Source of the DNA: WHSW01 sp963740055
GTDB taxonomy: Bacteria; Actinomycetota; Thermoleophilia; Solirubrobacterales; 70-9
Length of the DNA stretch: 64,000 nucleotides
Assembly: GCA_963740055.1 (NCBI GenBank)
Contig: CAVUCL010000002.1
Coordinates: 1-64,000 of the forward strand
Direction of reading: 5' to 3'
Both the position numbers and the translations under genes were made by a program. Position 1 is the stretch's first letter. Each line of letters begins with the position of its first letter. This document shows positions 1 through 8,199 of the stretch, piece by piece. A model generated the notes under the pieces. That model ran no database searches. It saw only the letters and a list, made by a program, of their open reading frames with translations, and was not told the origin of the DNA.

Positions 1-48
1 AAGGACAAGCTCAAGGGCGGCGGCGGCAAGGACACCGAGCGCCAGTAA
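1..48 (+). CDS. C-terminal end of a secreted RTX-like repeat protein (partial)
   Basis: The window opens inside a reading frame that gives KDKLKGGGGKDTERQ and then TAA at 46-48. The GKDKLKG unit is the Lys-substituted RTX-like repeat that fills the tails of the two complete paralogues at 3171-5346 and 5951-8195, so this is very probably the end of a third member of that family. It differs from them in ending DTERQ and in lacking the Cys-containing terminal segment. It faces the hydroxylase/sulfotransferase gene tail to tail with only 9 bases between the two stop codons. Only 15 residues are visible, so nothing can be said of the rest of the protein. Confidence 0.6.
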   Translation, partial: KDKLKGGGGKDTERQ

Positions 49-57
49 CGCAGCGGC

Positions 58-3000
58 TCAGGCAGTAGCGGCGAGCGCCTCGTCGGGCACGACGTAGGAG
101 AGGTTGACCGCGTCCGAGCCGTGCTCGGCGATCTCGGGGAACCTCAGCCCCGGAGCAGCGCGACGTCGAAGATCTCCTGCACGAGGTCCTCGAAGCGCAG
201 GAAGGCGGCGACGTCGCCGGCTCGATGTCGACGACCCACACGCCGCACTGGCGCTCCTCGAGCCGCTCGGTGATCGGCAGGCCGCCGAAGGGTCGCCTCG
301 CGGATCTGCGACAGGCCGACGAAGGCGTAGCGGGCCGGCGAAGGTCAGACCGCGGGTGAAGCCGGGCAGCTCGGCGACCGTCTCGACGTCGCCGCGGTCG
401 AGGTCGGCCATCGCCAGCGAGCCCTGGCCGGACTCCAGCAGCCAGAGCCTGTCGTCGTACCAGCGCGGCGAGTGCGGCATCGAGAGCCCGCTGGAGCACG
501 TCTCGCCCGACTCGACGTCGACAGGACGCCGCCGTCGCCTTGCGCTCGCGCCAGCCGCCGGCCGGTCGGTCTCGCCGAGCGCGGTCACGTAGCGGACCTC
601 GTCGTCGACGACGCCAGGCCGTTCAGGTGGCAGCGGTCCTCGGCGGCGAGCGCGCTGATGAACGGCGGGCGCCAGCGCGGGACGAAGCTGTGCTCGCGTC
701 GAGCGTGGCCAGGCACGAGAACGCGGGTCGCGACGATCCACAGCTCGCCGCCGGCGTACGCGACGTCGTGGATGCGGATGTCGCCGGTGTAGTGGCTGCG
801 GCGCGGGATGCAAGCACGCGTCGTGCTGCTCGGGCGCCGGCTCGAGCTTCCGCAGACCTGGGGCATGTTCTGGTACTCCCGGACCTGCGAGTGGGTGCCG
901 ATCGCGAGCTCCGGCCCTGCCAGCGAGCCCCATCGGCGTCTGGAAGCCGCGGAAGTGCGTGTTGAGGCCGTCGCCCGCCTGGCGGGCGCAGATCAGCGCT
1001 GCCGGTCTGGTAGGTGCTGATCAGCAGCGAGCTCGTGGAGCTGGTCGAGCAGCCTCGGGAAAGCTCGCGGTGCTGACGCTGCGAAGCGGCGAGCCGTTGG
1101 GCGCGGCGGCGCGCGGCGCGGCACTCGCCTGATCGGCGGTGGTGGGCGCCGCGGGCGCACGCTGGAGCAGGTCGCGCCCGCGCTCGGCGGCGGGCTCGAT
1201 CGCCGCCAGCACCGGCGCGAGCTGCTCCTCGTGGCGCCGCCACTTGTCCGGGGCGGGTGCGTCGACGGTGTGGCGGGAGAGCGGCAGCGGCGCCTCACCG
1301 CGGCGTCGAGCTCGAGCCCGGCGAACTCGCCGATCGCCGCGAGCTCGCGCTCGCGGGTCCTCGACCAGCGCCGCGTAGTCGAGCGCGTGCACGCGCTCCG
1401 CCGGCAGCCGCTCGAGGTCGGCGAGCAGCGCCTGCGGTCGCCTTCTGCCACTGGTCGGCGACGATCTCGGCCAGCGACGCGCCGGCCAGCTTTCGCCACT
1501 CGGGGGTCAGGACCAGCGACCATGGCGGGCCCTCCCAGCCCGGCAGGTCGGGATAGGTGACGAAGCGCCCCGACTCCCAGGCGGTGATCATGCTGCTCAG
1601 GCTCTCGCGCGGGTCGCGGTACAGGTAGACGAACAGCGCCTCGCGGGAAGACCGCGTTCAGGAACGGGACGCGGAGCGAGTTCTTCGGTGTCTTCTCGAG
1701 CATCCGCACCGGCTCGCCGCCGTCGGGGAGCGGGTCCGAGTCGCGGTCGCGAAGCTGGGCGAGGAAGCCCGCTCGCAGCCGCTCGGCCGCCTCGCGGCGT
1801 CGCGTCGGTGGGGGTGAGGCGGTTGGAGTCCCAGCCGCGGTTCGCCGGTTGCAGGCCGGGCAGGGCCTCGATCACCGCGTGGCTCTCGCCGCCGACGGTC
1901 CAGACGTCGGCCGAGCGGGCGAGGGTCTCGAACAGCAGGCTCGTGCCCGAACGGGGCGGGGCGACGATGAAGATCGGGCGCTGGAAGCGATGCAGCGTGC
2001 GCGAGCGCTGGACGCCGCGCTGCGCGGCGATCCTCGGCGCCGCCGCCGGCGCTGCCGGCGCCGCGGCCGGCGCACCGCTGTCGCCCGGGCGCCGTTCCCG
2101 TTCCCGGCCATCTGCGGGTTGAGCGCCGGGCGGATCAGCATCTGGCGTGCGATCTCGGCGGCGTCGGCGTTGTTGAAGGCGAGCGCCAGCTTGTGTTCGA
2201 CCGGCTTCAGCGCCGAGTCGAAGCTCTGGCGCAGACGCTCGTAGGTCTCCCAGCCCTCGCGGCTCTCGCCGTAGCGCGCCCAGGCGACGCGCCAGTCGCG
2301 CAAGAACGAGCTCAGCGCCGAGCGGAAGGCGACCGCCTCCGCGGTGTCGCCGTCGCCCAGGTCCTGCTCCAGCGAGCGCGCGAGGTGCTCCTGCTCCCAG
2401 GGGCTCATGACCACCGGGTAGTTCGAGTGCTCGGTCTCGAGCCGGACCTCGGCGCCGGGCCGGTAGGGGACGAGCTCCGCCGCCGCCGGCTTGGCGCCGT
2501 TCTCGGCGAACGGGCGCTCGCCGCGCCCGACCAGGTCCCAGAACGCGGCCGAGCCGACCGTGTCGGCGACCAGGTGGATGCGCTGGTCGCCGGTCGGGTT
2601 GAGCACGTTGTGCAGCCGCCAGGCGTCGAAGATCCACGACTCGCCGGCGGCCATGTGGACCGAGCGCTCGTTGCAGATGAACTCGATCACCGGGCTGGTC
2701 ATGATCGGAACGTGGATCCGCACCCGGTCGGCCCAGTAGTAGTTGGTGTCGACGTGCAGGGTCGCCTCCGACTTGCCCTCGAGGCGCATCAGCCGCGAGC
2801 GCCCGAAGACGGTCTCGAAGCTCGCCAGCACCTGTCGCAGGTACTCGCAGCTTCTCCAGATGCGGGGTCGGGAGCATCGTCCCGGCGACCCCGTCGTCCA
2901 TCGGGTCGCCGCCGAGGGCGATCAGCGGCAGCGCCGAGTTGCCCGGGTGCCCCTGCGGATGCGGGCGCCAGTCGGACTCGGGGATCGCCGGCCACCTCCG

Positions 3001-3061
3001 CCTGCATCCGCTCGACGTCGAACTCGAACGGCAGCTTGATGAACTCGGTGTCGAGCTTCAT
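58..3061 (-). pseudogene. Aspartyl/asparaginyl beta-hydroxylase - sulfotransferase - TIGR03032 fusion protein, frameshifted
   Basis: Followed across frames, this reads as one protein of about 1,000 residues. Start ATG at 3061 gives MKLDTEFIKLPFEFDVERM. Codons from 3061 to about 2120 form an aspartyl/asparaginyl beta-hydroxylase domain with HVDTNYYW, RVRIHVPI and FDAWRLHNVLN, where the two His would bind Fe(II). An Ala/Pro linker follows, then a sulfotransferase domain with the PAPS-binding loop RPIFIVAPPRSGTSLL (about 1990) and a later YRDPR-type segment. From about 1030 to the stop at 58 comes a TIGR03032 (DUF4915) domain with LSMPHSPRWYDDRLWLLESG and ELPGFTRGL. At least eight small indels break the frame as given. 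They may be sequence errors, because every domain keeps its signature residues in one frame or another. It diverges from the beta-helix gene at 3171. A role in modifying the neighbouring secreted protein is inference. Confidence 0.72.
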
Positions 3062-3108
3062 GGCGAGAGCGTAGAAGAAGGTCGCACCGAGGGCCAGTCC
3101 CACGGGGG

Positions 3109-3138
3109 TTGACGCCAACGCGATGGTGCGGATAGGTT
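3109..3138 (+). promoter_or_regulatory. Putative promoter of the first beta-helix gene
   Basis: TTGACG at 3109-3114, an 18-base spacer, and TAGGTT at 3133-3138 within GCGGATAGG. The same arrangement with the same spacer precedes the paralogous gene at 5951. It lies in the 109-base divergent gap before the ATG at 3171, which has an AGGGGAG ribosome site. Confidence 0.45.
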
Positions 3139-3170
3139 CGCTTCGAAGCGCACGAACGAGGGGAGTCACC

Positions 3171-5346
3171 ATGTCGGCACGGATGTTCAAGCGGGCGAGG
3201 CAGCGTGAGCTGCAGCGGATCGAGCGGCGCGAACGCCGACTGTCCTCGAAGGCGACGCTGGCGGCGGGCGCGGGCTCGGCCCTGGGCGCGACGCTTCTCT
3301 TCGCCCCGGCGGCCGAGGCGGCGACGCTGACGGTCACCAACCTCAACAACGCCGGCGCCGGCAGCCTGCGTCAGGCCCTGCTCGACGCCGAGGGCACCGC
3401 CGAGGCCGACACGATCGTGTTCCAGTCGGGCCTCTCGGGCACGATCGAGCTCGCGAGCGACCTCAACGTCCGCAACTTCAGCGTCGACATCCAGGGCCCG
3501 GGCGCGTCGGTGGTCACGGTCGACGCTAACGGTTCGACGCTCTTCGATCTGTACAGCTTCGCCGCCGGGCAGGCGGTGGGCATCTCCGGGCTGACGCTCA
3601 CCGGCGCCGCCCCCGCCGTCTATTCCGGCAGCTTCGGCGGCAGCGCGGCGGATGCGACCTTCGACTCGGTCGTGATCGAGGGGAACGAGCGCGGCATCGA
3701 CCACTCCAACGGGGGTGCCAACCTGACGGTCGTCAACTCGGAGATCACCGGCAACTCGATCGACGGGGACGGCGCCGGAATCTTGAATCAGACTGGCATG
3801 CTGACGATCACCGACTCGACGATCTCCGGCAACGCAGGTCACCTACGAGGGGGGCGGGATCTTCGTCGACACCAGCGCGCTCGAGATCAGCGGTTCGACG
3901 ATCTCCGGCAACGAGTCCGACGAGGAGGGCGGGGGGATCTACGTCGACGACACCACCGGGGCGGGGGAGACCGACGTCACGATCCAGGACTCGACGTTCT
4001 CGGGCAACACCTCCTCCTCCGAGGGAGGGGGGATCTACCTCGACAGCATCGACGGCGCGGCGGTGGTCGAGCGCAGCACCTTCTCCGGCAACGAAGGCGC
4101 CGACGGCGGGCGGGATCTACTTCGACAGCGACAACCGGCCCGCTGACGATCGGCGACACGACCTTCACCGGAAACACAGCCTACTACGACGGCGGCGCGG
4201 TCGCGATCGACGACACCGACATCGCGACGACGATCGAGAACACGACGATGTCGGGGAACTCGGTCGACGAGGAGGGCGGGGCGCTGTATCTGGATGGCGA
4301 GGAGACGGCGACGGTGACCCCGCCGTGATCCGCAACTCGACGATCGTCGGCAACAACGCCGACTCTCCCGACGAGGGCGGCGGCGGGATCTTCCGCGAGG
4401 GCTTCTACGCCGGCGGCGGCGTCTATTCCGGTCGCGACGTCGAGCTCTCGTCGACGATCGTCGCCAACAACACGGCAGCCGGCGAACCCGACCTCAGCGA
4501 CTCGGAAGCGATCAACGACGACTCCGAGTTCGAGCTCGGCTTCAGCCTGATCGAGGACCTCGGCAACGCCGCGCACCTCCGAGAACCCCGCCGGCTCCAA
4601 CATCACCGGATCGACCCCGAGCTCGGCCCGCTGGCCGCACAACGGCGGCCCGACCGAGACCCACCTGCCGGCGCTCTCGAGCCCGGCACTCGACGCCGGC
4701 ACCGCCAACGGCCTCACATCCGACCAGCGCGGCCAGCCGCGCACCTTCGACGCGGTGGTGATCGCCAACAACGACGGCTCCGACGGCACCGACATCGGTT
4801 CGGCCGAGCTGCAGCCGGGCGAGAACGACCTGCCCGGCAACGCCTAGTGCCAGGGCGCCGTGGTCGGCTCGAAGACCGGCACCGAGGGCCCCGACACGCT
4901 GACCGGCACCGACGCCCCCGACGCGCTCTTCGGCGCCGGCGGCGACGACGCCCTCAGCGGCCTCGGCGCCAACGACTGCCTCAACGGCGACGCCGGCAAC
5001 GACACCGCCAACGGCGGCGGCGGCAAGGACCTGGTCAAGGGCCAGGCCGGCAAGGACAAGCTCAAGGGCTCACGGCGGCAAGGACAAGCTCAAGGGCGCC
5101 GGAGGAAAGGACAAGGCAAACGGCGGCGGCGGCAAGGACAAGGTCTCCGGCGGCGCCGGCAAGGACAAGGTCTCGGGCGGCCCGGGCAAGGACAAGCTCA
5201 AGGGCAACGGCGGCTCGGACAAGCTCAAGGCCGCTGACGCAAAGCGCGACAAGGTCAACTGCGGCGGCGGCAACAAGGACAAGGCCACGGTCGACGCCAA
5301 GGACAAGGTCTCGCCCAACTGCGAGACGGTGAAGGTGAAGGGGTAG
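3171..5346 (+). pseudogene. Secreted right-handed beta-helix protein with RTX-like Lys-rich tail, frameshifted
   Basis: Start ATG at 3171, chosen for its AGGGGAG ribosome site. A long Arg-rich leader and an Ala-rich hydrophobic stretch (export signal, cut near AAEA) lead into TVTNLNNAGAGSLRQAL, the opening of CSLREA/choice-of-anchor-Q type surface proteins. About 20 imperfect turns of the form STISGN..GGGIYVD follow, typical of a right-handed parallel beta-helix. Next comes a segment with DPELGPLAHNGGPTETHLP and LTSDQRGQPR, characteristic of choice-of-anchor-Q domains. The tail has two to three GGxGxD-like repeats and then about ten GKDKLKG-type repeats, ending in CETVKVKG. The frame shifts near 3835, 4110, 4315, 4578 and 5070, and TAG interrupts it at 4845-4847 where the paralogue has TCC. 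Export and surface location are inferred; the ligand is unknown. Confidence 0.7.
4527..5346 (+). repeat. Direct repeat copy 1 (3' ends of beta-helix paralogues)
   Basis: About 820 bases, from the choice-of-anchor-Q-like segment to the stop codon, match 7373-8195 almost base for base. Differences are a handful of substitutions and 1-2 base indels. The upstream beta-helix parts are clearly more divergent, so the similarity is concentrated at the 3' end. Confidence 0.8.
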
Positions 5347-5448
5347 CGCGCCCGGCGTGGCGCAAGGCGGGGACTCGCCTGCCGGATCGGCGCACACGAA
5401 GCACAGGTCCGTCGCCGCGCTCGCGGTCGACGCTCGGCTCTGGCCTCC

Positions 5449-5868
5449 TGCGGTGGGGAGGAGGAGAGCGCGGAGGAGACCGAGCCGGCGGCGACGGTCG
5501 AGACGACGACTCCCACACCGAGCCCGTCCGAGGGTGAGTCTTCGACCGCTGAGGACAACGGCGATCAGGCCGACGCCGGCGGGGACGAGACCGAGTCACC
5601 GGATCGCGGAGAGCGCGCTGAGCCGAGCGGCGACGACTCGGGGCAGGCGGCGGAGAGTCTCGAGCGCGAGCTCGATCGCGCCTACGACCGGGCTGGGATT
5701 CCCGAGGACGAGCGCGACAGTCCCGAGCCGCCGCGCGAGCAGCTGCGCGAGCTCGAACGCCGCGAAGAGCCCAGGAGGCGCGAGAGAGCGCCGACGAGCG
5801 AGGAGGATCGCGAGGGAGTCCGAACGCGACGAGGAGCGGCGGCTGACCGCGGCGGTCTGAGCGGTTGA
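5449..5868 (+). CDS. Possible lipoprotein, acidic and low-complexity (start lost)
   Basis: An open frame runs from ALASC, with the lipobox Cys at 5449-5451, through a Glu/Thr/Pro/Ser-rich linker into a Glu/Arg-rich segment (SLERELDRAYDRAGIPEDE), and ends at TGA 5866-5868, about 140 residues after the Cys. The would-be signal peptide sits in two frames: KHRSVAALAV (about 5399-5428) and then ALASC. A small indel near 5430 and a lost start (ACG at 5396 where ATG would fit) are likely. The composition suggests an extended, charged, membrane-anchored tail. I do not recognise a family. It lies between the two beta-helix genes, and its stop falls inside the promoter of the second. Confidence 0.4.
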   Translation, partial: CGGEEESAEETEPAATVETTTPTPSPSEGESSTAEDNGDQADAGGDETESPDRGERAEPSGDDSGQAAESLERELDRAYDRAGIPEDERDSPEPPREQLRELERREEPRRRERAPTSEEDREGVRTRRGAAADRGGLSG

Positions 5869-5894
5869 CTTCCGCCTGGCGCTGCGGATAGGGT
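5865..5894 (+). promoter_or_regulatory. Putative promoter of the second beta-helix gene
   Basis: TTGACT at 5865-5870, 18-base spacer, TAGGGT at 5889-5894 within GCGGATAGG. This is the same layout as 3109-3138 and places the start of transcription about 50 bases before the ATG at 5951. Confidence 0.45.
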
Positions 5895-5950
5895 CGGTTC
5901 GAACCCGGCCCGGTTCCGGCGGGCCGATCAAGCGAGGGGAGCCGACGCAG

Positions 5951-8195
5951 ATGTCAGCACGGTCGATTCGTAGGGCCAACCGGCGCGAGCTGCGAGCGGA
6001 GCGAACGCCGGGCGAAGCGGATCGGCAAGCGGCGACGCAGCGGCGGCCGCCGGCGCGATCGGCGCGCGTCGCCTTCGCGGCCCCGGCCGATGCCGCGACG
6101 CTCACGGTCACCAACCTCAACGACTCCGGCGCCGGCAGCCTGCGCCAGGCGATCGATCGACGCCAAGAGCACGGCCGAGGCCGACACGATCGTGTTCCAG
6201 TCGGGCCTCTCGGGCACGATCAACGCTCGCCAGCGACATGAACGTGCGTAACTGTCGAGCGTCGACATCCAGGGCCCCGGCGCCGTCGCGTGATCGACGG
6301 TCGACGGCAACGGCGTGACCGGATCTTCGACATCTACAGATTCTACCGCCGGGCGGTGACGACTCGGGGCGAGCTCCGGCGGTGACGCGCTGACCGAGGC
6401 GGCGCGACCACCTCGGCGCTCATGCGGTGCTGATCGGACACCTTCACCGCGAGATCGCGGCGGGTCGACGACCCTCGGACGGCTCCTGACGATCACCGAC
6501 ACACATCTCACCGGCGCCGACGGCACCGGCGATGGCGGCGGATCGCGATCTACAGCGGCGACGACCGCACGATCACTGAACTCGACGATCAGCGGCAACT
6601 CGGCCGCCGAGCGAGGGCGGCGGGGTCTTCAAAGCAATGCCGGCGCCGCTGACGATCACCGACTCGACGATCTCCGACAACGAGGCGACCGACGAGGGCG
6701 GCGGCGTCTACACCGACGACGGCTCGCTCGACGATCAGCGGCTCGACGATCTCCGGCAATGACGCCACTCTAGGAGGGCGGCGGCATCTACGTCGACGAC
6801 ACCGCCGGCGCGCGGCGACCGAGGTCGTGATCGAGGGCTCGACGACTCGCCGACAACGAGTCGCCCGACGACGAGGGCGGCGGGATCTACATCGACAGCA
6901 CCGACGGCGCGAGCGTGATGCGAGCAGCGACGATCACCGGCAACGACGCCTCGACGACGACGGCGGCGGGATATACGTCGACAGCGACAACGCCGCGCCG
7001 ATGACGATCGACGCGAGCACGATCTCAGCGACAACATCGCCGACCACCGAGGGCGGCGGCGATCCGATCGACGACACCGAAGCGGTGATCACGCTCGAGA
7101 ACTCGACGATGTCGGGCAACTCGGCCGACGGCGAGGGCGGCGGGCTCTACCTCGACGCCGACGGTGACGGCGCCGACGACGGGTCCGCAACTCGACCGTC
7201 GTCGACAACAGCGCCGACCGAGCCGGCGGGGGATCTCCGCGCCGCCGTCTATGACGGCGCGCCGGGCGCTCTATTCGGCCGACGAGGTCGAGATCTCGTC
7301 GACGATCGTCGCCGACAACTCCGCCGACTCGGACCGACCTCGGCGAGGAGCGAGGACGCGCGACGGCTTCGTCGTTCGAGCTCGGCTTCAGGCTGATCGA
7401 GGACCTCGACGACGCCGACAACTACCGAGGACCCCGCCGGCTCCAACATCACCGGCACCGATCCCGAGCTCGGCCCACTGGCCGACAACGGCGGCCCGAC
7501 CGAGACCCACCTGCCGGCGCTCTCGAGCCCGGCGCTCGACGCCGGGATCGCCAACGGCCTCACATCCGACCAGCGCGGCCAGCCACGCACCTTCGACGCG
7601 GTCGTGATCGCCAACAACGACGGGCTCCGACGGCACCGACATCGGCGCGGTCGAGCTGCAGCCGGGCGAGAACGACCTGCCCGGCAACGCCTCCTGCCAG
7701 GGCGCCGTGGTCGGCTCGAAGACCGGCACCGAGGGCCCCGACACGCTGACCGGCACCGACGCCCCCGACGCGCTCTTCGGCGCCGGCGGCGACGACGCCC
7801 TCGGCGGCCTCGGCGCCAACGACTGCCTCAACGGCGACGCCGGCAAGGACAACGCCAACGGCGGCGGCGGCAAGGACCTGGTCAAGGGCCAGGCCGGAAA
7901 GGACAAGCTCAAGGGCCAAGGCGGCAAGGACAAGCTCAAGGGCGCCGGCGGCAAGGACAAGGCAAACGGCGGCGGCGGCAAGGACAAGGTCTCCGGCGGC
8001 GCCGGCAAGGACAAGGTCTCGGGCGGCCCGGGCAAGGACAAGCTCAAGGGCAACGGCGGCTCGGACAAGCTCAAGGCCGCCGACGGCAAGCGCGACAAGG
8101 TCAACTGCGGCGGCGGCAACAAGGACAAGGCCACGGTCGACGCCAAGGACAAGGTCTCGCCGAACTGCGAGACGGTGAAGGTGAAGGGCGGGTAG
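5951..8195 (+). pseudogene. Second secreted beta-helix/RTX-like paralogue, heavily frameshifted
   Basis: ATG at 5951 after GCGAGGGGAG. The layout matches the gene at 3171: Arg-rich leader, Ala-rich export segment, TVTNLNDSGAGSLRQAI, beta-helix turns rich in GGGIYVD, choice-of-anchor-Q segment, GGxGxD and GKDKLKG repeats. Between 6150 and 7440 the frame breaks every 30-100 bases. One break is a duplicated GATC at about 6152-6160. From 7707 to TAG at 8193-8195 the frame is clean for 162 codons and reads through the site where the first copy has a TAG (here GNASCQGA). Either the middle is decaying or the consensus is poor in this repetitive stretch. The clean tail, repaired or conserved, argues for the second. 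The stop is 4 bases from the stop of the opposing sulfotransferase gene. Confidence 0.65.
7373..8195 (+). repeat. Direct repeat copy 2 (3' ends of beta-helix paralogues)
   Basis: Partner of 4527-5346. The final ~490 bases, which encode the RTX-like repeats and the Cys-containing end, are the most similar part. Recent duplication or gene conversion would explain a 3' end much closer than the 5' part. Confidence 0.8.
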
Positions 8196-8199
8196 CCCC

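Noticed and set aside
4990..5330. Array-like short repeats as a possible CRISPR
   Set aside because: The repeats are in-frame GGCAAGGACAAG codons for GKDK; there are no unique spacers of constant length.
3171..8195. Programmed frameshifting as an explanation of the broken frames
   Set aside because: The breaks lack a common slippery sequence, go in both directions and occur at different positions in the two paralogues.
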